A stretch of DNA of 64,000 nucleotides from NCBI RefSeq assembly GCF_041381155.1, contig NC_091149.1, positions 8,944,609 to 9,008,608 of the forward strand. The letters are read 5' to 3'. The DNA comes from Argopecten irradians. Lineage: Eukaryota; Mollusca; Bivalvia; Pectinida; Pectinidae. Both the position numbers and the translations under genes were made by a program. Within the stretch, counting starts at the first letter, position 1, and every line of letters begins with the position of its first letter. The notes under the pieces were generated by a model, which was not told the origin of the DNA, did not search any database, and worked only from the letters and a program-made list of their open reading frames with translations. Shown in pieces: positions 33,584 through 46,145 of this stretch.

Positions 33584-34927
33584 ATGATCAACACATCTAG
33601 CAACGGCACACAGGATAATGAGCCCCCGGCGTTGACTTCCTATCAGTCTCTTATTGTTTGGACAACATGTACTGTAGCAATATTCGGCATAGCTGAACAT
33701 TTTCTAATATTGCTCATGACAATTTTCAACAAATCCTTACGGAAGAAGCCATTCATGGTATCCATTCTGCTGCTGAGTAGTAGTGATGTATTGCTTGGTG
33801 TGGCATTGTTCTTCAGATCTCTGATTAGCATAGCATCACTGCGACAGGCTTGGATATGTGGGTTGACGATTTTTATCATACACTTAGGTTTAGTGTCGTC
33901 CCTTGTGCATACTTTAGTGATCTGCGTAGACCGATACCAGAGTTTGAAGCCCGTTCCGATGGAGGTACTCTCCGTGCGCAAGCGTCAGATGCTGACAGTC
34001 ATAATTATTGTGATATGCTCCCTCTTTCTTGCGATACCGTACCCGTTTACCGTCAAACAGTCAACAGTTGCCCCATGTTCAATTGCTACTCTATTCCAGG
34101 AAAACCAGTCCTATGTATTGGCTCCTGTGCGGTCTATAGCTCTCTTGGCTTGGATATGCACTGTCATTATGTACATCGGAACTGCTAGAAATTTCCGAAA
34201 AGTTCGGCGAAGAACAGATACATTAAAGAAGGGGCAAATCATGCGAGTTAAAAGACTCCACGATACGGCCACACAACGGCATTGCGGTAATACTACAATG
34301 TCCTGTTCAACTTCATATTCACATGATGCTGGAGCAAGTCTGGACGCGTCTAATAGAACTCAGAGACGAAGACGAAATTCGAAAGGAAAATTAGATGAAA
34401 GTATTGCGGAAATGAAGTCATTATATAATGTTTCAGTCAGAGAAGACTGTTCCGTGTCTGATTCCACGATCTTATCCCTGCGTGAGCTCAGGCTCCAAAC
34501 TATCGAGAAATGTACTGGCAGCAGTAATAGCAAGGTTATCAATTATGAAAACAGGCAAAGAGAAGTCACTCCTCATTTTGCCCAAATTGAAAAACATTCG
34601 AGCAAAAAGAACAAAAGACAAACATCACCGACGGGATTAAGTGAGACACCTTCCTCTTCGCGGTATCTCAGTTTCCATAGACGACAAACACACCATTCAC
34701 GTGTAACACCAGAGGTAAAAGCTTTTAGAATCGTCTCGGTTGTTTTTGTCGTTTTCCTTATAACGATGACTCCGCAATTTATCATTGGATTTGTGAAGTT
34801 AATGTATCCAGTTTCAAAATATATGGAATATTTTTGTAACTTCCTGGCAGTGTCCTCTATCGTAACAAACCCTTTCATGTATGCGTTCGTACTGAAAGAG
34901 TTCAGAAGAGCCCTCAGATGCAAATAG
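33584..34927 (+). CDS. Class A (rhodopsin-like) GPCR, copy 3
   Basis: The frame encodes 447 residues, collinear with the receptor at 15090-16433 without any gap. By eye about 32 residues differ (roughly 93 percent identity). About 19 of those fall in the long third intracellular loop (about 202-378); TM2 and TM4 are unchanged and TM3 has a single Leu/Ile change. The DRY, Cys92/Cys165, TMTP and NPFMY motifs are all kept. One N-terminal sequon is altered by an Asn-to-Ile change at residue 2. The frame is intact throughout. The loop controls G-protein and arrestin coupling in this family, so the two copies might differ in signalling; relaxed constraint is the plainer explanation. Confidence 0.88.
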   Translation: MINTSSNGTQDNEPPALTSYQSLIVWTTCTVAIFGIAEHFLILLMTIFNKSLRKKPFMVSILLLSSSDVLLGVALFFRSLISIASLRQAWICGLTIFIIHLGLVSSLVHTLVICVDRYQSLKPVPMEVLSVRKRQMLTVIIIVICSLFLAIPYPFTVKQSTVAPCSIATLFQENQSYVLAPVRSIALLAWICTVIMYIGTARNFRKVRRRTDTLKKGQIMRVKRLHDTATQRHCGNTTMSCSTSYSHDAGASLDASNRTQRRRRNSKGKLDESIAEMKSLYNVSVREDCSVSDSTILSLRELRLQTIEKCTGSSNSKVINYENRQREVTPHFAQIEKHSSKKNKRQTSPTGLSETPSSSRYLSFHRRQTHHSRVTPEVKAFRIVSVVFVVFLITMTPQFIIGFVKLMYPVSKYMEYFCNFLAVSSIVTNPFMYAFVLKEFRRALRCK

Positions 34928-35608
34928 ATTCACTGGATTTGTTTTTATTACTTATTTTAATTTCTACAAATAAGGATGTTTACATACATTCATAACTTCA
35001 AGAGGCAGTCGTTTAAAGCAATTTGGACAAATTAACTGTTATGTTTTAATTACGCTTACATTTTAAAAGGCTTTCTTCTACGCTGGTGTTTTGTTGATCT
35101 TCTCAAATTCCTATTATAATCAAAGGTCCAACGAAGAATCAAGTGACATATGCTGTGGCCTATTCTAATCGGTTATCATCTGTCCGTACATAAATTACAT
35201 TTTTGAGTTCTATATTGCTGAAAAATTGCAATGAAGACCTAAGGAACATATGGTTTACAACCCCAGGGGCCGTGACAGGAGCCTGAGGTGGTCAATTGGC
35301 TAAAATTTCAAAAAAAATTCTTTAATTTTCAACTTGCTGGTGCCGTGGAATGAAATACGACAGGTTATTTTGTCCTATGGATAACGGTACACTCTGTTTG
35401 ACTGTATGTCTTTGAATGTGGGCGTCTCCAGGTTTCATATACTGAATTGAAATATCTTAAAATTGCCGTACACAATTGATGAATTTCACTAACATTTTAT
35501 TCAGTCCTGGAAATAGCACAATTGATGACAACATACGACAGGTGATTTTGTCCTATGGATAACGGTACACTGTCGTTGACTGTATGACTTTGAATGTGGG
35601 CGAGCGTC

Positions 35609-37940
<2,332 letters not shown>

Positions 37941-38061
37941 ATTCACTGGATTTCGACAGAGTCTGGCATGAAGGATTATTATTCAAATTAGAGTCTTATG
38001 GTATAAAAGGAAGAGTGTTACAGTGGTTTCGAAATTATCTTTCTGATCGAAAACAAAGAGT
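37941..38061 (+). mobile_element. LINE fragment 1 (reverse transcriptase, 5' truncated)
   Basis: One frame reads SLDFDRVWHEGLLFKLESYG, then KGRVLQWFRNYLSDRKQRV, the standard segment of a non-LTR reverse transcriptase of the jockey/CR1 type. The upstream part is missing, as usual for 5'-truncated LINEs. The frame is cut at AAACAAAGAGT by the Ngaro-like element and resumes at 42960 with ATCTACTGAGGGTTTCC, giving codons that follow on directly. Confidence 0.85.
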
Positions 38062-38132
38062 CTTCACTCCACTACTTCAAAAAATATAACTACAACGCAA
38101 ATATCAATTTGCCGTACTAGCGTGTCAGTGTA
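38058..38132 (-). repeat. B2 terminal repeat of the Ngaro-like element
   Basis: 75 bp, the same as 38675-38749 by eye. It begins GAGTCTTCACTCC and ends GCGTGTCAGTGTA (given on +). It is the outer 3' end of the element in its own orientation. Confidence 0.85.
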
Positions 38133-38488
38133 GCAGTCGGCGTTTAATGAAAACCATTGTGAAATTTTTTAAGAAAATATATACATAGAATGAAGGCTCC
38201 TCTCTGTAGAACTACAGCAATACGAATGTACATGTAAAAACAAGATATTATTTATGCTCGACTCATTAGAAAAACAAAACCGCCCCATCAACAGCACACA
38301 CCTGTCGCCCAGGAAAAACCGGAGATAGCCCCCGGAAACCTGTGTCCGATGGCAGGAAACAATTATATCCAAACAGGAGGGCCTAGGGGAAACGCTGGAC
38401 CTGCGCCGTCATAGAAATGTATCTATTCCAATAATTCAATATAACAAACATACGCTAACAATGAAAAAAAAAGGAACATTGAATTCCA

Positions 38489-38749
38489 AAAATTAAAAAT
38501 TAAGTGTCCGACCTGCTAGGAAGACAGCTAGAAAATGACCCTACCTACGCGTGTACCGATATTGTACACGTGATCCCGCTCCCACGGAGCGTGCGCCTAC
38601 ATGTAGCACGATAGTCATACGATGTCGTTTAAGACAAATAATTCCCGCTATACTGTCGAAACGCGGGAATATTTGAGTCTTCACTCCACTACTTCAAAAA
38701 ATATAACTACAACGCAAATATCAATTTGCCGTACTAGCGTGTCAGTGTA
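38489..38749 (-). repeat. A2 and B1 internal repeats of the Ngaro-like element
   Basis: A2 (about 38489-38678) matches A1 at about 42773-42963. B1 (38675-38749) matches B2. They meet at GAGT, the same four bases found at both junctions with the host LINE, so this internal join reproduces what a circular form would have at its closure. A2 contains several perfect palindromes, described among the findings. Confidence 0.85.
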
Positions 38750-38873
38750 CTAGAAAAAACAAAGAAAGGGAAAAACTCGAGTGACGCGACAAAAGACAAA
38801 GTGGGAAAACGAAATGCATAATAACTAGGCCTAAATATATCTGTAAAAATGAAGGTAAAAACATAATTAATAT

Positions 38874-39911
38874 TTACAAACCAAGCTTCTGCGTAACACT
38901 CAAACGCGACTGTAAAGAATCGGCAACATTTCCGTCCTTACAAGCTTCACTTTTCCAACGACCGTGCCTCTTAAAACATCTGTCATTAACGCCGTTATTT
39001 GCGGCGACGGTAGCTCCCCCAGCCCGTAAACTGTGCAAACCGACGTTCTTAACGTCACACACCAAAGACAGACGCTTCAAAATGGCTTGTCTAGTCCCTG
39101 TGTAGCTTAAACATTTGTTCTTATGGATCAACTTACAAGTAGATCCCGAGCGAAAAATAGGTTTAAATAAAAACGCGTTGTCGTCGAGATTAATCTCCGC
39201 GATTTCAATGTATTTGCGTATCATAGTGAGCGGACAGGCCACTGTCTGGCCTTTGCTTATTACTACCTCGTCACCATGGCGATATTGGTCGGTTTTACTT
39301 TTCCTAATTTTTAAAACTAAATAGCTGTCACAAATTTTCAGGTCTGAACAAAGCAGATTGCTAAGCTCATTGAAACGGAGAAAACCAGAAAAACACAATA
39401 AAATCATTGACAAATCTCTAATTACCAGTAAATCGCTATTACCAGAAAAATAATTACACAAGTTAATCAAAATGTCCGCAGTTAATGGTTCCTTCTTACA
39501 AACTGGTTTGTGTGAACATCTCTTGGAGGTCTCCAACAAATGTCGAACAAAACTGTTGGTGGTGGGATCCGGATGTCCATTAATATCATGTACCCATTTA
39601 ATAGCGTAAACAACGGATGAAATAACGGAGAAAGAAGAGTGTTTGTCCAATAGAAAATTCAGATATAATGCAATATGTACAGGATTTGCGGGTAACGCAC
39701 AACAATCGTGAGACAAACAAAAATGTTTCCAACGACGAAAAACGTCAAAGTACTTTTTGTTGGTGTTGTCGCTTTTACTATGCAGGATCCGGTCGGCCAT
39801 ATTCTCCGACAACTTGTGAAGGGATGATCCTACTGTTACGCCTGCAGCCCTCACGGCCTTTTCCACCGATCCTTGTAAGCCTATGCCTGTTGAAAAAAAC
39901 CAACAATGCAT
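38874..39911 (-). CDS. Tyrosine recombinase region of the Ngaro-like element
   Basis: About 345 codons. The N-terminal part is helical, like the core-binding domain of phage-integrase-type recombinases. The catalytic part shows the family signatures: the Arg box (CFSGFLRFNEL), a conserved Lys in KSKTDQYRHG, HSLRAGG and HGRWKSEA. In this family the enzyme is thought to integrate a circular DNA intermediate, taking the role of the DDE integrase of LTR elements. It is the last frame of the element. Treated as part of a fossil element. Confidence 0.85.
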   Translation of the reverse strand: MHCWFFSTGIGLQGSVEKAVRAAGVTVGSSLHKLSENMADRILHSKSDNTNKKYFDVFRRWKHFCLSHDCCALPANPVHIALYLNFLLDKHSSFSVISSVVYAIKWVHDINGHPDPTTNSFVRHLLETSKRCSHKPVCKKEPLTADILINLCNYFSGNSDLLVIRDLSMILLCFSGFLRFNELSNLLCSDLKICDSYLVLKIRKSKTDQYRHGDEVVISKGQTVACPLTMIRKYIEIAEINLDDNAFLFKPIFRSGSTCKLIHKNKCLSYTGTRQAILKRLSLVCDVKNVGLHSLRAGGATVAANNGVNDRCFKRHGRWKSEACKDGNVADSLQSRLSVTQKLGL

Positions 39912-39927
39912 AAATACAACAAGCCTG

Positions 39928-41787
39928 CTAACTTCTAAAATCTAATCTTAATGCTATCATATTGAAAGACAACACTTGTCTCTCAAAAACTCCATTATTT
40001 CCCCTGCCACCCTGTGTGACCTTTGTCCGTGACAATGGAAGGTTATCTTTTACAAAACTATAAAACATTTCCCCCTGACATAAAATAGGCCAAAAAACTG
40101 CTGAGTGCCATACTGGAACTACTAGTGTCCCATATGCCTCATCCGCCTTCATTTTGTCCAAAGTTTTACAAATAAGCCGGGGAGGGGGAACGAACCAATT
40201 GTTCTCTTTACCCCAGTATGCAGTGAAACAATCGATAGCCTCTGTGCCTGCGCACCACCAGCGAGAGTTGAACCGCGTACATTTGGTGTTATAATCGGAA
40301 GCGAAACGATCCACGTCGTGTGGTCCCCAACTTTTCTCGCACAAATCGAACACCCATGCTTGTACAGACCAGTCATCGGAATCAGAGCATCTGCTTAAAA
40401 AATCGGCTGTCTTATTATTATTTCTTGGCACCCACTGAGTTTGCATAGTGATACTATACTCCGATGTAAGCCTCAACATATCCATAGCAACCTTCTGTAA
40501 ATAGGGTTTGGAGCTACCTACCCTCGCGATAGTGCACGCGCTTTTGTTGTCCATAAACAACCTGACGCTGTGACCCTTGACCTTGTCTAAAGTACTATTT
40601 AATACACGTCTCGCACCTTCCAACTCCCTCCAAGTGGAACTGCGCATGCGTTCGTTATTATTCCATGTCCCCATGACAACGCTATCACCGTGCTCATATA
40701 ACCTATTCAAGTTTTGATACAAACCATCGCCTTCAGGAAAGGCTAATGCATCACGCATTATTCTAGTGTCCTCGACAGCTAGAATTCCGTCTCCCTCCAT
40801 AAGAGGATCCTCACATGGGATTAAGAAACCTCCGTAACCAACCTCGGAAGCATCGGTACAGATTACCTTGGAACATTTGTTTTCAAGTGGCGTTTTCAAA
40901 TTCGACCCTTTGTCGTTTAGAGCTTGTACGTTACACAACCAGAACTCGATTTCGTTCAGTGCCTCAACGCTTAAAAACACTCCAGCATTCCAACTGGCCC
41001 TTGTCAATAAACACGCGCTAAGCTCTCGCGTACGCAAACGAACCAACGACCCTATCACACTTTGCATTGATATGACCAGCCCGACAATGCTCGCTACATA
41101 CCTGGCCGAGAATAATAGCTGACCTCTGTCAGACACTAAAAACATAGTGTGGTTCAACAATGACAACAACCTGTCGACCCTGTCAATCGAAACTCTGACC
41201 ACGCCTTCTTTCATTGTCCACGTATAGCCGAGCCACGTGGCGTCCTGGGAAGGCTCCCATTGGCACTTATCGTCGGCTATCAAAAAACCGTATTTATGCA
41301 GACACGTCTGCACGAACTGACTAGATTCGCTAGCCCCGCCTACGGTTTTGTGACCACCAATTCCGTCATCTAAATACATTACTAGTTTATGACCTTGCCC
41401 ACGCACGTGTTTGACTACCTGTCGTAAGACCTTTGTAAATATATAGCCGGCGGTAGAAATACCGAAAGGAAGAACGTTAAATACAAAGAATCGCGTTGTT
41501 CCGCCCATATCTACTTCGAAACCTAAAAAGCCTCTATGATCGGGGTAAATTTCGATATGATGGTACGCCGATTTCAAATCAAACGTGTACAAAAAATCGC
41601 CAACATTGAACATATCTCGGGCTTCAACTGTATCCTCATACTTGAACTTGAACTTGTGCAGAAAAACATTGATATGACGACAATCCAACACTAGGCGTGC
41701 TTTACCAGCGCGATTGTACGCGACCGTCAATGGGTTAACGACACGTGGTTGAACTCTGACCTCTGCTATACAGCCTATCCTAAGCAA
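39928..41787 (-). CDS. Reverse transcriptase and RNase H region of the Ngaro-like element
   Basis: About 620 codons. Reverse transcriptase motifs run from KARLVLDCRHIN through FDLKSAYHHI and FNVLPFGIS to YLDDGIGG, the YxDD active site. RNase H follows (CTDASEVGYGGF, FMDNKSACTIA, NKTADFLSR). A C-terminal extension with WFVPPPRLI and VPVWHSAVFWP is typical of DIRS/Ngaro polyproteins. No methyltransferase domain was recognised, which favours Ngaro over DIRS proper. It briefly overlaps the preceding frame at 41775-41787. Confidence 0.88.
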   Translation of the reverse strand: MLRIGCIAEVRVQPRVVNPLTVAYNRAGKARLVLDCRHINVFLHKFKFKYEDTVEARDMFNVGDFLYTFDLKSAYHHIEIYPDHRGFLGFEVDMGGTTRFFVFNVLPFGISTAGYIFTKVLRQVVKHVRGQGHKLVMYLDDGIGGHKTVGGASESSQFVQTCLHKYGFLIADDKCQWEPSQDATWLGYTWTMKEGVVRVSIDRVDRLLSLLNHTMFLVSDRGQLLFSARYVASIVGLVISMQSVIGSLVRLRTRELSACLLTRASWNAGVFLSVEALNEIEFWLCNVQALNDKGSNLKTPLENKCSKVICTDASEVGYGGFLIPCEDPLMEGDGILAVEDTRIMRDALAFPEGDGLYQNLNRLYEHGDSVVMGTWNNNERMRSSTWRELEGARRVLNSTLDKVKGHSVRLFMDNKSACTIARVGSSKPYLQKVAMDMLRLTSEYSITMQTQWVPRNNNKTADFLSRCSDSDDWSVQAWVFDLCEKSWGPHDVDRFASDYNTKCTRFNSRWWCAGTEAIDCFTAYWGKENNWFVPPPRLICKTLDKMKADEAYGTLVVPVWHSAVFWPILCQGEMFYSFVKDNLPLSRTKVTQGGRGNNGVFERQVLSFNMIALRLDFRS

Positions 41788-42747
41788 TTTTTCTCTATTT
41801 CGTTATAAACAAATTGAAGGTTGTCACGAGCGGACTTATTGTTCCTTAAACGAGCATTCGGGGGAATCTCTTTAAATGGCAGCTTATAACCATCAGTAAT
41901 CACTGACAAAACGCTCTCGCTAGCGCCTGTTGCTTTCCAAAAAGCTAAAGATTTCTTTAATCTACCAACAGGTGAAACAGACCCTTCTACTAATACAACA
42001 GAATTATGATCACTGCTATGATCAACATGGTTAAAACAAAAAGTTTTACTTAGCTTTTGACCGTTGCTGTGTCCGGAAGCTGACATAGCTGGGCACTCTG
42101 ACCTCCAGTGTCCGGCCCTACCACAACCATAACACACTCCAGGCCTTGGAGCTCTGACGGTAGCCGTCTTGTCCGCTGGCACGGGGACTTCAGTAGGCGC
42201 TGAATAAAAACGGTGTTGATACGGCGAGTAACGGGGCCTCCCTTTTCCGGATTTTTGCTTGGCGGCCTTGATTTTTCTGTCCGCTCTAGATCGAGCGCCG
42301 GTCCATACGTTTCTCGTCGTCCGAGTCTGAGGCGAGTGGATTAGACACATACTCTTCCACGGCTTTCCATCCGGCCTCCGAGGTATCAGCGAGCTTAATG
42401 AGCTTCTGTCTGTGATTGAGCAAACTCATACCTTCCGCTATCAATGATTTGGTTGCCGGGGGGTCATGAAGCGATGTCTCCTCGGCCTCCTGTAGCTTGG
42501 AAACTACCTTTTGGTTAAACTTAAATTGTTCTTCGCAACTCTTTTTGGTAAATTTGTGATTGTCCGCGCCAATAATGTCCTGACGAATTTTCGCACGTTG
42601 AGCATTAGAAATATTAACTTGTTGCACATGAATTTTAGACTCCAACTCCGTTAGCTTTTGCGTCATCAACATATCCAAACGTGAAAACATATCCGCTTGT
42701 GCTGAATCTACAGTAGTCTCTATGTGATTTTGTAATTTTGGGTCCAT
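41775..42747 (-). CDS. Gag-like region of the Ngaro-like element
   Basis: Two open frames cover this region (42286-42747 and 41775-42350). The first starts MDPKLQNHIETTV and is predicted mainly helical. The second is basic and contains a zinc knuckle, CYGCGRAGHWRSEC, typical of nucleic-acid-binding gag proteins. Listed as parts of a fossil element. Confidence 0.75.
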
Positions 42748-42772
42748 GATTGATTGTAGAGGAGCGAGAAAT

Positions 42773-42963
42773 TAAAATTAAAAATTCAGTGTCCGACCTG
42801 CTAGGAAGACAGCTAGAAAATGACCCTACCTACGCGTGTACCGATATTGTACACGTGATCCCGCTCCCACGGAGCGTGCGCCTACATGTAGCACGATAGT
42901 CATACGATGTCGTTTAAGACAAATAATTCCCGCTATACTGTCGAAACGCGGGAATATTTGAGT
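42773..42963 (-). repeat. A1 terminal repeat of the Ngaro-like element
   Basis: About 190 bp, the same as A2 at 38489-38678 apart from a base or so at the inner edge. It is the outer 5' end of the element and ends in GAGT at the LINE junction (42960-42963). Confidence 0.85.
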
Positions 42964-43810
42964 ATCTACTGAGGGTTTCCTATCTTCTTTTAAAAATGTC
43001 AATGCCGGTGTACCACAAGGTTCTGTCTTAGGGCCATTCCTATTCTTATTATATATTAATGACATAACTGAATGTGTAAATAGTAAAATTAAACTCTTTG
43101 CTGATGATACTTCACTTTATGAGATAATAACTGATAACCATGTAGAAATTGCAGATAATCTAACCAATGATCTAAGTAATATCAATAATTGGGCAAAGAA
43201 GTGGGACATTAATTTTAATCCTTCAAAAACAGAAACTGTACTTTTCTCAAGAAAAAGACATATATTCAATCCTGATATTCTATTTGCAGATGATATTGTA
43301 AACTCTGTTCTATTTCATAAACATTTGGGGGTAACTTTCAGTAGTGATGGTAAATGGTCCAAACATATTAATAATATTTATACTCAGGCCTCTTAAAAGA
43401 CTAAATATTTTTTATAATATTAACTAAAACATAATGTAGATTTAGAAAGAGCCTTTGTAAATACTGTATACATCCTTTAAAATGACATTGTTTTAGATAT
43501 GGTGATGTCATTTGGATAATTGTACAAACCAAGATAAAGACTTATTAGAATCTGTACAGATAGAAGCAATAAGTATTATAACAGGCCCTGAGAAGATGAA
43601 CATATCATAATAAACTTTATGCTGAAGTTGGACTTGATTAAGTTGCAATCAGACGATAAAACTAAATAAATCAATATTGATGTTTATAATTGTAAATAAT
43701 GAATAACCCTAGATATACTTACAATAATTTGATTGATCCATCTTAATGATAATAATATTACTCCTTACACATTAAGGAATATTCGCCTGTTAATCCCCCC
43801 CTCTAGAACT
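42960..43810 (+). mobile_element. LINE fragment 2 (reverse transcriptase core)
   Basis: Continues the LINE: NAGVPQGSVLGPFLFLLYIN, then KLFADDTSLYEII with the FADD active site, then NWAKKWDINFNPSKTETVLF and FHKHLGVTFSSDGKWSKHIN, all standard non-LTR reverse transcriptase blocks. After about 43395 the frame decays; YGDVIW and DLLESVQIEAISIITG are still legible around 43495-43590, in different frames. Near 43770-43807 TLRNIRLLIPPSRT is readable. It is cut at TCTAGAACT by the Harbinger element and resumes at about 49011. Non-functional. Confidence 0.85.
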
Positions 43811-44973
43811 GGGGCCTGTAACTAGAAGCTACCTTAGTTCTTAAGGTCATCTTAACATTATCTTAGAGCGCTAAGGTGTAACTAGAAGTTCCCTTTGGTG
43901 GTCTACTAAGTGGATAACAGTAAATTGTTAAGAGTAACAGTACAACGTACCTTATCAAAAACGTAACTCCGTCTTAACTTGACCTTAACTAAATGCGTAT
44001 CTCGAAGCATTCTTATTTGTCAAGGGAATGCAAAGATCATCTTAGACATTTTTAAGGGATAACTTTCTGTATCTAGAAGCAACCTTTAGACAGGAATAGA
44101 GGTTGTATGCTAAGGGAACTTCTATGCACCCTTATCAGTTTTAACAAGATGGCAATTCTGGTTCTTCGTCGAGATCAGGATGTTCCAAAACGATTGTTTC
44201 GAGACAGGAAGAATCCATTGGATTATCTGAATGATGCTGTTGTTATTTCTGACTATCGCCTTGACAGACAATCTATATATGCTGTGTTGCGATTCTATCA
44301 AGGAAAATCTTGAACGCCACACAAAACGAGGCATGGCGCTTCCGTATCACTTCAAGTGATGATTGCCTTAAGGTTCTATGCTAGTGGGGGTTATATGTCG
44401 GTTATTGCGGAAGCACATGGAGTTAGCAAAATGGCAGTATCTCGAGCAGTCAAAATTGTTACCGATCTGATCGTAGGACAATCGAATGAGCACATTGTGT
44501 TTCCAATGAACAGACAAGATCAGTTGACAGTAAAACAAAATTTCTACAATATCCGAGGATTTCCAAGTGTCCTGGGTGCCGTGGATGGCACTTTGATTCC
44601 CATTGAGACACCTTCCACTGACGAATATCACTATGTTTGTCGAAAAGGATTCCTTGCGCTTGCAACTATTTAAAGGGAAGTGTGCGTTTGCTACAGCTCG
44701 AATTTTATTAAACATAGTATCGAATATAGGGCCTGGCTCTACACAAAGGCTCAATTTTATATTGGCTAATTGCGGTCTGTGTGCTTCTTGTCGTATCCTA
44801 ATCGAAATATCTGATGGATGGGTTATTGGGCACGATTTTTATCTTAAGGGGGGGGTTTTTGGGTTACGGACTGACGACCATGGCCTGCTTTCTCCTAAAT
44901 TGACCAAAGAACCCCCGCTGACTGGAAGTTTTATGTCTGAAAATAAAGCGGACACCGTCGTTGTGTAATAGGA

Positions 44974-46145
44974 CAGGGTTGGGGGTCAATTACATTGAAA
45001 TGTAATTTAACTTTACAACTACAATTACTTGGTTATAAAGTCAATCTACTTTGTACAAAATTTACACAATTACTCAGTTTTGTAAATGTAATTAATTACA
45101 ATTACATTCAAAAAGTAATTAATTACAATTACACATTACATTTTCCTAATATGTTTATTTTTGATAACGTCATACAATTTAGCATTGATACAGATATATA
45201 AGTCAATATCAGTAAATTCTGACAGAACACATGTTCACTTCACATAAACCGCAAGTTACAATTGAGTATTGGTAGGGTGTATTAGTTTTACATGTACATT
45301 TTTATTGGACCTAGCAGTAACATTGGCAAATGTGTCAACTTTAGGTACCAGGTACTCATGTTTTTGAATTGCATTTTATCATCATCAGCTTGAAAATTAT
45401 CATCAGACAGTCTGATTATGTGTGATCGGAATACTTTGGCAGCAGCACTAAACAATCTCTCTACTGGAGCAGAAGTGGCTGGTATAGCTATAAATGCTTG
45501 CTAGCTAAAATAGACGAATTTGGATATCAGCAAGGATTATCTTTCCAGAACTTTAATGGGTCACAACATCTCTCATTAAAGCATTGAATTTAAGACCTGA
45601 GTTGTGTCTCTTTCGTGGGGGTGTAATGGGAAGAAAACTGAAAAAGACTTCTGTTTTAATTTTCTTGGCAGGGGGCGGTGAAGACTAATATGAGCTATCA
45701 TCTATACTTTTGCCTTCATTAGATATGCTAATTAGTGATCAACAGATGTTATATAAGCAAGACCTTTGTGAGTTGTAATCACAGGCTATGTGTTCACACC
45801 TCACACCTGTATAGTGCCTGAGGGGTAAACTACAGGTAAAAAGAGGTACAAGTGTAGTTAGTGTATACTATGGTCACTGCCTCACATGTGTTACTTAATT
45901 GTTTAAATTTCTATATAGCCAAATATATGTCATTAATTAATCTTGTTATTAAACATTAGTAAATATGTATTATGTAATTGAAAAGTAATTGAAATGTAAT
46001 TGTTAATTACACATTTTTAGAATGTAATGAATTACAATTACATGTAATTGAAATATTTCTTAATTACAAATTACTTTCAAGTACTTGAAAAAAATGTAAT
46101 TAATTGCAATTAATTACAATTACATTTTTAATTACCCCAACCCTG
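44974..46145. mobile_element. hAT derivative nested in the Harbinger transposase
   Basis: The ends CAGGGTTGGGG (44974) and CCCCAACCCTG (46135-46145) are inverted repeats with the CAGGG start typical of hAT elements, extended by ATTACAATTACATT-like subterminal repeats on both sides. A direct repeat GTAATAG flanks it (44965-44971 and 46146-46152), consistent with the 8-bp hAT duplication after slight change. Removing 1,172 bp plus one repeat restores GTCGTTGTAATAGAACG and so the transposase frame. It is internally deleted and keeps only a C-terminal scrap of its own transposase. Confidence 0.85.
45371..45498 (-). pseudogene. Relic of hAT transposase C-terminal (hATC) domain
   Basis: The minus strand reads AFIAIPATSAPVERLFSAAA, followed by KVFRSHIIRLSDDNFQADDD. 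The phrase PATSAPVERLFSAAA is the hallmark of the hAT dimerisation domain. The rest of the transposase is absent, so this confirms the family of the enclosing element but has no function. Confidence 0.85.

Larger units (their letters stand above)
22258..35545. repeat. Tandem duplication, unit 3 (complete)
   Basis: Full copy of the unit with intact galactosyltransferase and GPCR genes. Relative to unit 1 it has a SINE insertion (about 22737-23000), lacks the ATC retroinsertion, and has the extra block at 28953-30818 with its own MITE. Shared similarity runs to about 35545, after which a short second copy of the 3'-flank phrase leads into a CT microsatellite. Confidence 0.85.
38058..42963 (-). 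mobile_element. Ngaro-like tyrosine-recombinase retrotransposon (fossil copy)
   Basis: A 4.9-kb element on the minus strand with the order A1 repeat, gag-like frames, reverse transcriptase plus RNase H, tyrosine recombinase, then B1, A2 and B2 repeats. This split-direct-repeat plan is diagnostic of the Ngaro/PAT branch of YR retrotransposons. It sits in a LINE, and both outer junctions share GAGT, with no longer target duplication, as expected for integration by recombination of a circular intermediate. The A repeats look identical and the B repeats likewise, so the copy is young. It looks nearly whole, with perhaps one to three breaks. Confidence 0.85.

Noticed and set aside
42826-43065. 79-codon minus-strand ORF
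   Set aside because: It crosses the A1 terminal repeat and the LINE junction, so it has no independent meaning.
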